This document shows, piece by piece, positions 6,301 to 13,456 of a stretch of DNA of 13,456 nucleotides (position 1 is its first letter; the number at the start of each line of letters is the position of its first letter). The position numbers and the translations under genes are program-made. The stretch lies in assembly GCA_036744635.1 (NCBI GenBank), contig DAIOHQ010000125.1:1-13456 (forward strand). Reading direction: 5' to 3'. The DNA is from DAIOHQ01 sp036744635 (lineage in GTDB: Bacteria > Planctomycetota > Phycisphaerae > Tepidisphaerales > Tepidisphaeraceae). The notes under the pieces were generated by a model. It ran no database searches. It saw only the letters and a list, made by a program, of their open reading frames with translations, and had not been told where the DNA came from.

Positions 6301-6372
6301 TCTGAGGTATTCCGAAGAATCTGCGTGGATCACCAATCGAGGCCAGATCCTTCGGAGTACCTCAGGATGACA
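6295..6372. repeat. REP-like pair of 29-bp inverted repeats
   Basis: Arms 6295-6323 and 6344-6372 are inverted copies with 26 of 29 matches, separated by 20 bp. The shared core reads CTGAGGTA-TCCGAAG. Each arm is itself an imperfect palindrome: in the right arm ATCCT (6347-6351) pairs with AGGAT (6364-6368), and GG pairs with CC further in. It resembles the widespread repetitive extragenic element whose core is TCATTCTGAG...GAAGAATCT; that similarity is from memory. The element fills most of the gap between the large coiled-coil gene (stop at 6429) and the prenyltransferase-repeat gene, whose likely ATG (6300-6298) is in the left arm. No transposase is nearby. Confidence 0.8.
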
Positions 6373-6428
6373 CGTGGCAATTGACCGCGCATCATCAGTT
6401 CGATGGAAAGACGTGCGAATCAGAGTCA

Positions 6429-9400
6429 TCACTTCTTTGCAGCCCCTTCCTGCGCCTTGCTGATGGCGTCGAAGTAGAGCTTGAGAGAATCTTCGTATCC
6501 GGGCGGATCGGCGTCGCGCAGGGAGGAGTTGAGATCGTCGGCGGGGCGCTCGCGGAAGCGGCCCCACTCGCGGGCGCCGGGGGCGGCGCCGATGATGCTG
6601 GTTGGCGCCACGCCTACGCCGCTGCCGGCGCCGCCATCGAGCGCCAGCGTGATGGTATAGAGTGACTGCATCGAGCGCGTGCCGGCAAGTCGGTCGGCGG
6701 CCGCCTGATGAATCGAGCTGTCCCAGGCGCGGGTAAGGGCGGCAGTGGCATTCTGCTGGTTGGTGCGGGCGGCATTCAAATCCGGCGGCCTGCGCTGCAG
6801 GGCGGAGGCGGCGGCCTTGGCGAACCACTTGGCCGCCACCAGCGGGTCGCGCTGATTCAGCTCGTCCATCGCCTTGCGCAGCTCCGCCTGCACCGCCTCG
6901 ATTGCCTGGCGCGACTGGCCGGCGCTGCGCTCGACGCCGGCGGCGTCGCGGGCGGCAATTGCCTGTTCCAGCAGGCGCAGCGCCGGCGTCAGTTGCTGGT
7001 CGATCGCATTCACCGCGCCCAGCGTCTCGGGCTGAAAATCGTTGAGCTTCACGCTGATCGACTGCGACGCATCCGGCAAGACCGGCTGCTGGGCGTCGGC
7101 GAGCTTGGCCTTGGCATCGGCGAGATCCTTCTCGGCCTGCTCGGCGGCCTTGTTGGCGGCGGCCGCGCGCTCCTGCGGCGTGGCGGCGGCCGCCTTCCTG
7201 GCAGCATCGGCGCGGGTGAAGGCCTGGCGCTCGGCATCAGCCGACTGCTGGGCGGCGATAAGCTGCTGCGGCATCGCCGCCAGCCGCTCCTGGGCCGCCT
7301 GAATTGCGGCCATCGCCCGGTCGCGGGTGTTACGGTTTTCCCGCTGCTCGGCCGGGGCATCGGGGTTCTGGGCGTTCTCCTCCTCCTGCTGCACCTTGGC
7401 GATTTCCTCGGCTACTTCGCCTTGGCGCTGGCCGAGCCCGGGCGCCTGTTCCTCTTTGGCGGCCGCGGTTTCGGCATTCAACTTCTGCTGCTTCTCGGCG
7501 ATTTGATCGATGGCACGCGCTGCCGTCATCGCCTGATCAACTTGTCGCTGGCGATCGCGCGGTTTCGGCTTCCACGGGTTGTCCCCATTCCGTGCGACGG
7601 CGGAGTCATCCGGCTGCTGCTTGCCGCCTGTACCAAGCGCCCCTGGAGTCTTGCTTCCCGGCCCAGCCTGCATCTGATCCGCATCAGGCTGCGATGTGGC
7701 TCGCGAAGACCGCGTGCGTCCGGCCGCGCGAGCCGCCGCGAGCTGCTGATCGAGGGCGTGCGCCTTGTCATATTTCTTGCTGGCGGCCTCGGCATTGGCT
7801 GTCATCGCCAGCTCATCGGATGGCTCATCATCGGCCGGTTGGGTTGTTGCAAGTTGAAGTTCTCCCGCCCACCTGGTCATTTTCTTACGCGCATCGGAGG
7901 CGGCTGTGCGGATGGCGCTAACCTCCGCGGGCGGGCGCACGTCGTTGGGACGGCGGTTGAGGTCGTGTTCCTTCTGCAGCGCGAGCATGGCCGGTGGATA
8001 GTCGCGCATCGGTTCGATGATTGCAGGCTGAGTGGTGGCGCCGGTGCCGAAGCCAAACGCCTGGGCGCTAATCGCTGCCGATGCCCGCGAGCAAAGCTGC
8101 AGGTCACGGGCATAAATCAAATCCCCATCCGGCCGAACCGCTTCAGATTGCGCCGCCGCCACCAGCCGCCGGTCCAGCCCCACGTGCCAGTCCAGCGCTT
8201 TGCCCAATTCCGCCAGCCATTGCTGCACCAGCGGTGAAAAGTCGATGGGATGCTGTTGCTGCATGAACTGCTGGGCGGCGGCGATCTTCTGCTGAAGCTG
8301 GGCATCGAGATCGGGCGCGGCCGGATTCAATTGCAATTCCTTGGCAGCGTCGGCGATGTCCTGCTCTGCCCGCGCCAGTGTCTCATGGAGGCGATCGGAA
8401 GTGCTCTTGTTGGTGGCCGGGAGCTTGCGCGCTGCCTGCAGGTTATTGCGGTCGGCGAGCACCGCCGCCGCCTGTTCCCCCTGATACAGCAGCTTGACCG
8501 ATCCCTGCAGCGCCCGTGCCTGCGCCAGCGCCGCCGCCAAGCGGTTCCAGGTGTCGTCAAGCTGGACCTTGGGGCTTCCCAGCATGTTGGTCATGTCATC
8601 GGCGAAGATCGACTGCCCCTGCAGTTGATCGAGCAGCGTTGCGCAGGTATCGGAAAAAGACTGGGAATTGCCGCGGATCATCGCCCGCAGCAGGCGCTGG
8701 CCCAGCAGCGAAGAGGCCTCGGCGGCGGCGGACACATTCTGATCGAGCTTCGAGCCGCCTCCCAGCCAGGCGGCGCCTAACGCGCGAATTTCCTGCAATG
8801 ATTTTGTCGCCCCATCCCACTCCGCCACCAGCAGGTCGGCGTACAGCAGCGCCTCGTGCAGTTCGGCGATGCGCAGGTGGGTATTGAGGTCGATCGAGCG
8901 CGGCGATACCAGCACGTGGCGCATGTCACTCAGCGATTTCTGCCCGGCGCGGTCCTGGGCACGAATGGCGAAGGAGACGACGTCGCCCACCTTCAGGTCC
9001 ATCGTGGCCAAGTCGAGGTTGAATTCTCCATCCTGTCGGCGGGCGTCGCCGCGCACGCGGATTGGGGCCTCCCGCGCCGGGGCGGCATTGACCTGCACCT
9101 GCACCGCCAGCGAGGCGATGCCGTAATCATCCAGCGCCTCGTACTGCAGCGGCAGGATGTCGCGCGGGTGCAGGCGCAGATCATCGCCGGGCTGGAGCAG
9201 GCGCACGAGCGGCGGCCGATCCGGAATCGCGTGAATGAGCATTTGCGGCGGCCCGCTCGCCTTCACGTTGCGCGTGCTCAGCATCTCCAGCGTGTAAGCC
9301 TGCTCCTTCTCCACAGGAATATTCGCCTGGCGAACGTTTTCCTCGACCGTGGCGGACATGGGAATTGTGCTGCCGGCGATGATCAGTTGCGCCGAGGAGA

Positions 9401-10433
9401 GCGGCTCGGTCGAGACCACCGCGATGGATGCCTCGGTCCCCTTGGGGGCTTCGATCAGACCGTCGTTGTTGCTCACCGTTAGCGGCGGCTTGCTGGTGTA
9501 GGCGGGATAGGTGTAATGGATGCGGAATTCGGAAATTCCCGGCCGGCGCAGCACGCGCACATGATAATGCCGGCTAACGGCGTCGCCGGCGCTGACAAAA
9601 TACTGCAAGTCATGATCGACTGACGCGATCGTGAAATTAAAGCGATTGGATGAAAGCGCCGTCATCGTCGCGACCGACCATTGCTGCGCTGGAGAGCCAG
9701 GGGGGGCGTCGTCGCCAAGATGAATTTTGGCAACGCCCCCCCTGCCATCGCGCCCACCTGTGCTCCCCAGATGGCTGGCCTCGACGCTCACCTGAAGCTC
9801 ATCGCCTTGTGGAACATCCTGGTCTCCGGGGCTGACGGCGAGTTGGGTGGTGGTGACCGGCCCGATCTCCTTCAGCGGGGTCGCGAAGCGCCGCACCAGC
9901 GTGCCCAGGTTCAACCACGGAATCGCCATCAGCGCCAGCATCAGGAGCAAAATGATGCCGGTGACGATCCATGGCCGCGCCGCCAGCCGCCAGGGCACCA
10001 AGGCGCGCGGCTGATCGACCTCCACGGTGGCGGTGACTTCCCTGACCAGTTCATCGAGGATTGCCTGCGAGCCGCGATATTCCTCGCGGTCGAGCAGCCG
10101 GGATGTCACCGTCTCCAGTCGCTGGCCGAAATGCGCATTGCGGTGCTCGATGTCTTCGGTCACTTCAACCCAGTCCACCCGCCGCCGCAGTGCCTCGCGC
10201 AGCGGGCGGAAAAGCAGGACGGTGATCGCCCCAAGCTGAATCAGCAGCAGCGCCAGCCGCAGCCCCGCCGGCAGCGGCGTGAACCGATCCACCAGGCACC
10301 ACAGCAGCATCCACGCCAACGCGAAGCTCGCCGCCAGCCCCGTCGCCTTCAGCAGGGCAAAGCGCCGCCGCCGGGCGCGGAACTCACTGACATAGTTCTG
10401 CACGGCCGGAGGGAGTGATGCGATGGAACTCAT
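6429..10433 (-). CDS. Large membrane protein with Ig-like and coiled-coil regions (DUF4175-like)
   Basis: About 1334 residues. Two membrane helices at 25-47 and 59-75, a conserved-looking cytoplasmic stretch (VEVTEDIEHRNAHFGQRLE, 88-106) and a third helix at about 154-173 come first. Three beta-rich Ig-like parts follow (about 192-285, 300-400, 405-510) with signatures such as YTYPAYTSKPP (307-317) and ALDDYGIASL (433-442). From about 515 to 1240 it is almost all Ala/Gln/Glu/Arg-rich helix, predicted coiled coil. A short C-terminal PPGYEDSLKLYFDAI motif closes it. It resembles DUF4175-like proteins that follow Bat VWA genes in planctomycetes, presumably spanning the periplasm; the function is unknown. 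The ATG at 10433 is preferred (purine-rich GAGAAGAAG just before it), but the ATG at 10472, which directly abuts the upstream stop, is in frame and adds 13 residues. Confidence 0.8.
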   Translation of the reverse strand: MSSIASLPPAVQNYVSEFRARRRRFALLKATGLAASFALAWMLLWCLVDRFTPLPAGLRLALLLIQLGAITVLLFRPLREALRRRVDWVEVTEDIEHRNAHFGQRLETVTSRLLDREEYRGSQAILDELVREVTATVEVDQPRALVPWRLAARPWIVTGIILLLMLALMAIPWLNLGTLVRRFATPLKEIGPVTTTQLAVSPGDQDVPQGDELQVSVEASHLGSTGGRDGRGGVAKIHLGDDAPPGSPAQQWSVATMTALSSNRFNFTIASVDHDLQYFVSAGDAVSRHYHVRVLRRPGISEFRIHYTYPAYTSKPPLTVSNNDGLIEAPKGTEASIAVVSTEPLSSAQLIIAGSTIPMSATVEENVRQANIPVEKEQAYTLEMLSTRNVKASGPPQMLIHAIPDRPPLVRLLQPGDDLRLHPRDILPLQYEALDDYGIASLAVQVQVNAAPAREAPIRVRGDARRQDGEFNLDLATMDLKVGDVVSFAIRAQDRAGQKSLSDMRHVLVSPRSIDLNTHLRIAELHEALLYADLLVAEWDGATKSLQEIRALGAAWLGGGSKLDQNVSAAAEASSLLGQRLLRAMIRGNSQSFSDTCATLLDQLQGQSIFADDMTNMLGSPKVQLDDTWNRLAAALAQARALQGSVKLLYQGEQAAAVLADRNNLQAARKLPATNKSTSDRLHETLARAEQDIADAAKELQLNPAAPDLDAQLQQKIAAAQQFMQQQHPIDFSPLVQQWLAELGKALDWHVGLDRRLVAAAQSEAVRPDGDLIYARDLQLCSRASAAISAQAFGFGTGATTQPAIIEPMRDYPPAMLALQKEHDLNRRPNDVRPPAEVSAIRTAASDARKKMTRWAGELQLATTQPADDEPSDELAMTANAEAASKKYDKAHALDQQLAAARAAGRTRSSRATSQPDADQMQAGPGSKTPGALGTGGKQQPDDSAVARNGDNPWKPKPRDRQRQVDQAMTAARAIDQIAEKQQKLNAETAAAKEEQAPGLGQRQGEVAEEIAKVQQEEENAQNPDAPAEQRENRNTRDRAMAAIQAAQERLAAMPQQLIAAQQSADAERQAFTRADAARKAAAATPQERAAAANKAAEQAEKDLADAKAKLADAQQPVLPDASQSISVKLNDFQPETLGAVNAIDQQLTPALRLLEQAIAARDAAGVERSAGQSRQAIEAVQAELRKAMDELNQRDPLVAAKWFAKAAASALQRRPPDLNAARTNQQNATAALTRAWDSSIHQAAADRLAGTRSMQSLYTITLALDGGAGSGVGVAPTSIIGAAPGAREWGRFRERPADDLNSSLRDADPPGYEDSLKLYFDAISKAQEGAAKK
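9698..9744. repeat. Strong inverted repeat inside the DUF4175-like gene
   Basis: CAGGGGGGGCGT (9698-9709) and its perfect complement ACGCCCCCCCTG (9733-9744) form a 12-bp stem. It is continued by GCCAA (9714-9718) with TTGGC (9727-9731) after a small asymmetric bulge, leaving an 8-nt loop. It lies in the coding part for the first Ig-like region (about residues 230-246), where the protein is Gly- and Pro-rich. No T-run follows, so it is not an ordinary terminator. Confidence 0.7.
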
Positions 10434-10472
10434 GCTTCTTCTCGTCCATTGTACGCGGCTTGCTGCCGGCAT

Positions 10473-13172
10473 TCACGCCAGTCCAAACCGCTTGCGCAAT
10501 CCCCATTCAGCCCCCAGGCACGCCAGCACGAAGAGGAACAGATACGGGCTGTCCCACAACGCGTGCTCGGCGAGATGCGCCTGCCGGCCGCCGGCTTCAT
10601 TGAGCTTTTCCGCCAAGCTGCCGACCTGGTCGAGCGTCAGCATTTCGCCGCCGCTGGAGGCCGCGAAGCGCCGCATCATCTGCTCGTCGCCGCTGACATC
10701 CTGCATTTCCATCTCGTGGCTGGCCGCCACGTGCAGCGGCAGCTTCAGCGCGCCTTTGCCGTCCGGCCGCGGCAGCTCGATGAGATATTCTCCCGGCGGC
10801 AAGTCAGAAAGCGTGCCCGAATACCGCCCCGTCCCTTCCGGCTTGCCGGCGGTCAGCGTCAGCGTTCGCGCTAGCTTGCCCTCGCGCAGAATATTTACCC
10901 GCTGCGTGCCCTGTTGCGATGGCGCGCCCTTCTCGTCCATCACCCGCGCCCGCAGGTGAACCGGCTCATCCGGCTCGACTGCCACCTTATCTATGTCCAA
11001 CGCCACCGGTCCATCCTTCACTGCATAGGGCTCTTCCGCGGCGTACCTTATAAGTTGCAGCCAGAAGCGGTCCTGATCGCGCTCGCCGACCTTGTAGCGC
11101 CAGCGCCAGGTCTCGTTGGCGCCGAAGAAAAAGACGCGCCCCAGCCCATAGCGGCTCTCGGTGAGCACCGGCTCCTTCGAGTCGCGGTCGATCAGGAGCG
11201 GCATCACGCCCGCCTTGCGGTCGGATTTGGGAAGATTGCGATCCCACGCCGGCAGGTAATGAAAAAGCGCCGGCATCTGCTCCCAGCGCTTGCTGGCGTC
11301 CTCGCTCAGCCGCAGCGCATCCACCTGCGCCGCCTCGGGAGCCGCGATCAGGTGATAGAGCGCCTCATCCCCCGGCGTTTTCCGCCAGGTCGGCATGGTC
11401 TCCACGTTGAACGGAACCAGCCCTTTCAGCAGCAGATTCGCCGTATATTCGGCCGGATAATGCGAGTCGCCGGCGATCAGGATGGCGCTTCCGCCGCGCT
11501 CGCTGATCAATTTCTCCACCGCGAGCCATTGTGCTTCGTTCAGTGCCGCCGCCGGCAGGTCGTTGAATATCAGCAGGTCCTGCTCGAGGATTTCCGCCGG
11601 GGACAAGGGAAACTTCGCGGCGTCGCTGTCGAGAATCCCCTCCTGCAGCTTGATCCAGGGCGTCCGCGACAGCGCATTGCGCAGGTACTGGTAATCCCAG
11701 TTTGGCGCGCCGGTATAGACGGCGATTTTCATTTTGTCTGACAACACCTTCAGCCAGCGGTGGCGCTCGTTGTTCTCGGCAGTCGTCTCGCCCTTCATCG
11801 GCGGCACGCTGATCGTCACCTCCTGCGTGCCGGCCTTGTCCAGCTTCACCTGAAACTCTACCGGCGCAATCCCGCTTTCGGGCAACGTGATCGGCTTGCT
11901 CTGCTTGATCTCGCCCACGGAGAGATTCACGTTGACGGTCTGCCCGGCGCCGATGCTGCTGGCACGCACGTCGCAGCGAATGGTTGCCGTCTCGCCGACG
12001 AATTGGCTGGCCGGCATCCGCACCTGAACGATGGAAAGATCGGGCGCCCCCCCTGTCGCCGCCGGGGCCACATCAACTGCGAACATCGGTACGCCCGATG
12101 GCAGCATTCCAGATGAAACCGATTGCTCCCCCCCGACCTGCCGCCCATCCGAGAAGAGCACCACCGCGCGCACGCCCTGCCCGCGCAGCCGCTCCAGTGC
12201 CGCGGGCACCATCCCCGTCAGATCGCTGCTCTCTCCCTCTGGAGATGCCACCAGCCGTTTCACCGGCTCCCCCGCCCCGCGCAGCGGTAGGGGCGACACG
12301 TTCTGCGCGATCGCAAATCCGTACAGCGGCGTCAGTGGATTGAGCTTGCCGATCAGGCCGCCGCGCTCGCGGGTCAAAATCCGTTCGACCAGCCCGAAAC
12401 GCGACTCGGCCGCCAGTTGCTCGCATACCCGCCGCACCTCGGGGTTGTTCTTCGCCAGTTCCGAATCCGCCGAAGACTGAAAGGCGCGGACCGCGAATTT
12501 GGCCCGCTTCACGCGATCGAGCGCATTGTGCGTCCAGGCATCGCGCATGCGCACGTCGGCAGGGCGGTTGCCGGCTTCGGGATCGGGAATCTTCGCAAGT
12601 TCCGCCAACGCCGCGGCGATGTCCCCTTTGGGCGCGGTTTTCGCCTGTCCTGCCAAGGCAGCCGCGGCCGACTTGAATTTCCCCAGCGCATCGGTGAGCC
12701 GCGCCTGTGCCGATTCCGGCGACTGCCCGGCCAGCTTTGCATAATCCAGTTCCGTCTGCGCCCGCGCAACGTCCTCCGTCAGCGCCGCTAGCTTATCGAG
12801 AGCTTCATCCAACATGCTGATCGGATCGGTGCGGGTGCCCGGCGGCAACAATCCCAGCGCCCCGGCCAGCTTCACTTGCTCGGCCGGCGTGCGCGCGTCC
12901 TTCACGCTCATGCTGCGCGAGCGATCCACCAGGATCACCACCGCCCCCCGTTCCTCGGCCGACTTCGGCCGCACCAGCACGGGTTTGAGCAGCGACACGG
13001 CGATCATGCCCAGTGCCAACATTCGCAGCAGCGGCAGCACCCAGTGCCATGGTTTAGCCACGTTGCGCAGTTGATCGGGATACAGCCACAGCACCGCCAG
13101 CGCCACCAGCGCGACCACGATCAAGGCCGCGGGCAGAGCCCCGATGCCATGCCACAGAATCTGCCCGACCAT
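10473..13172 (-). CDS. Membrane VWA protein with glutamine-amidotransferase-like domain
   Basis: An 899-residue membrane protein. Two N-terminal membrane helices (about 10-30 and 44-64) precede a VWA domain. Its metal site looks complete: DRSRS (83-87), Thr319 and the Asp of FSDG (342). About 230 residues, largely helical, are inserted between the DxSxS motif and the rest of the domain. Beta-rich Ig/CARDB-like sequence follows (378-475), then a class-I glutamine-amidotransferase-like domain (481-715) with the family-typical GANETWRWR (684-692) and RFWLQLIRYA (702-711). The nucleophile-elbow cysteine is not seen (GGSAILIAGD instead), so it is probably not an active amidase. A C-terminal helix (872-888) may re-enter the membrane. 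The ATG at 13172 overlaps the upstream stop (TGATG) and has a strong Shine-Dalgarno. Its stop directly abuts an ATG of the next gene. Confidence 0.85.
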   Translation of the reverse strand: MVGQILWHGIGALPAALIVVALVALAVLWLYPDQLRNVAKPWHWVLPLLRMLALGMIAVSLLKPVLVRPKSAEERGAVVILVDRSRSMSVKDARTPAEQVKLAGALGLLPPGTRTDPISMLDEALDKLAALTEDVARAQTELDYAKLAGQSPESAQARLTDALGKFKSAAAALAGQAKTAPKGDIAAALAELAKIPDPEAGNRPADVRMRDAWTHNALDRVKRAKFAVRAFQSSADSELAKNNPEVRRVCEQLAAESRFGLVERILTRERGGLIGKLNPLTPLYGFAIAQNVSPLPLRGAGEPVKRLVASPEGESSDLTGMVPAALERLRGQGVRAVVLFSDGRQVGGEQSVSSGMLPSGVPMFAVDVAPAATGGAPDLSIVQVRMPASQFVGETATIRCDVRASSIGAGQTVNVNLSVGEIKQSKPITLPESGIAPVEFQVKLDKAGTQEVTISVPPMKGETTAENNERHRWLKVLSDKMKIAVYTGAPNWDYQYLRNALSRTPWIKLQEGILDSDAAKFPLSPAEILEQDLLIFNDLPAAALNEAQWLAVEKLISERGGSAILIAGDSHYPAEYTANLLLKGLVPFNVETMPTWRKTPGDEALYHLIAAPEAAQVDALRLSEDASKRWEQMPALFHYLPAWDRNLPKSDRKAGVMPLLIDRDSKEPVLTESRYGLGRVFFFGANETWRWRYKVGERDQDRFWLQLIRYAAEEPYAVKDGPVALDIDKVAVEPDEPVHLRARVMDEKGAPSQQGTQRVNILREGKLARTLTLTAGKPEGTGRYSGTLSDLPPGEYLIELPRPDGKGALKLPLHVAASHEMEMQDVSGDEQMMRRFAASSGGEMLTLDQVGSLAEKLNEAGGRQAHLAEHALWDSPYLFLFVLACLGAEWGLRKRFGLA

Positions 13173-13456
13173 CACGCTCCCTCCCGCGACCAGGCCCGCG
13201 CGATGAACATTTCGGCGATTCCCATGGCCAGCACCACCGCCAGCAGGGATCCCCACAATTCCTTACCGCTCCGCTCGGCCGCCACCGCCGAGGCCACGGA
13301 GGTTTCGCGCGGATCAATCAATTCAAATCCCGCCGCCTGCTGCAGGTCGCGCCATTTCTGGCCAGTCAGCGGCGTCAAATCCGATTCGGTTTGCGGGGTG
13401 CGCACTACGTAGTGCAATACCCGTTCGAATGGCGGCGGCGCTGCTTGGGGTGCTGC
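13172..13456 (-). CDS. C-terminal end of a BatA-like membrane protein (cut by window edge)
   Basis: Partial gene: 94 codons plus stop, open to the window edge, with its 5' part outside. The visible end has a Pro/Ala-rich stretch, an AGFELIDPRETS segment and a C-terminal membrane helix (ELWGSLLAVVLAMGIAEMFIA) with a short basic tail. This tail matches BatA-like planctomycete proteins, which have N-terminal helices, a VWA-type region and a final helix just before the stop. The apparent start at 13417 is a TTG inside the reading frame and is not a real start. The stop overlaps the next start by one base and the last codons contain its ribosome binding site, so the two are coupled. Identity rests on the tail and context only. 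Confidence 0.7.
   Translation of the reverse strand, partial: AAPQAAPPPFERVLHYVVRTPQTESDLTPLTGQKWRDLQQAAGFELIDPRETSVASAVAAERSGKELWGSLLAVVLAMGIAEMFIARAWSREGA
13177..13185 (-). promoter_or_regulatory. Strong Shine-Dalgarno for the VWA/GATase-like gene
   Basis: GGGAGGGAG on the minus strand, 4 bases before the ATG at 13172, inside the last codons of the BatA-like gene. It decides the start of the VWA protein over the upstream in-frame ATG at 13256. Confidence 0.7.

Noticed and set aside
6370..6376. CACGTG hexamer as a regulator site
   Set aside because: A six-base palindrome is expected by chance and overlaps the edge of the repeat.
6708..8237. Long open frame on the plus strand opposite the DUF4175-like gene
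   Set aside because: It is antisense to a gene with convincing domains, is rich in Arg, Leu and Gly as expected of a GC-rich shadow frame, and shows no motif.
4408..12134. Runs of seven C or G (4408-4414, 9700-9706, 9736-9742, 12047-12053, 12128-12134) as phase-variation tracts
   Set aside because: At this GC content several such runs are expected by chance in 13 kb. Only the paired runs in the 9698-9744 hairpin were kept.
13172..13417. Stand-alone small protein starting at 13417
   Set aside because: The start would be a TTG, and the frame is open to the window edge with BatA-like tail features, so it is the end of a larger gene.

Overview
The window is a GC-rich, gene-dense stretch of a Gram-negative-type bacterial chromosome. 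The best guess is a planctomycete (Planctomycetota, possibly Phycisphaerae). This is an inference from three things: the Bat-like cluster with a VWA protein fused to a glutamine-amidotransferase-like domain, a long MCE protein with a serine-proline-tryptophan-arginine motif near its C-terminus, and a secreted prenyltransferase-repeat protein. No rRNA, tRNA, CRISPR, insertion sequence or phage gene is visible. All genes but one lie on the minus strand.

Region 1 (about 52-4172, minus strand, read right to left) looks like one operon: a small HEAT-like lipoprotein, an RsbW-like histidine-kinase-fold ATPase, a STAS-domain protein, and then an MlaE permease, MlaF ATPase and MlaD-type MCE protein. 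The last three form the inner-membrane part of a lipid ABC transporter of the Mla type. The STAS protein could be the transporter's own MlaB-like subunit, the partner of the neighbouring anti-sigma-type ATPase, or both. No MlaC or MlaA homologue is in the window. The MCE protein has a long helical tail that may do part of the bridging work.

Region 2 (4173-4354) is a divergent promoter region. It has candidate -10 boxes on both strands, a 12-bp perfect palindrome over the plus-strand -10, and a 7-bp-stem hairpin in the leader of the minus-strand operon. It feeds the only plus-strand gene (4355-5215), an exported protein of unknown function with two similar helix-strand segments. That gene converges on region 3 with a 17-bp gap.

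Region 3 (5233-13456, minus strand, read right to left) is a Bat-type cluster: the C-terminal end of a BatA-like membrane protein (cut by the window edge), an 899-residue membrane VWA protein with a glutamine-amidotransferase-like domain, a roughly 1334-residue three-TM protein with Ig-like and very long coiled-coil parts (DUF4175-like), and an exported prenyltransferase/squalene-cyclase-repeat protein. Stops and possible starts touch or overlap (TGATG, TGAATG, TGATG), which suggests translational coupling. In planctomycetes such clusters usually sit downstream of MoxR and DUF58 genes, which would lie to the right of this window.

The most unusual non-coding structure is a pair of 29-bp inverted repeats (6295-6323 and 6344-6372) between the last two genes of region 3. 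It resembles a repetitive extragenic palindrome, and the likely start codon of the prenyltransferase-repeat gene lies inside one arm.
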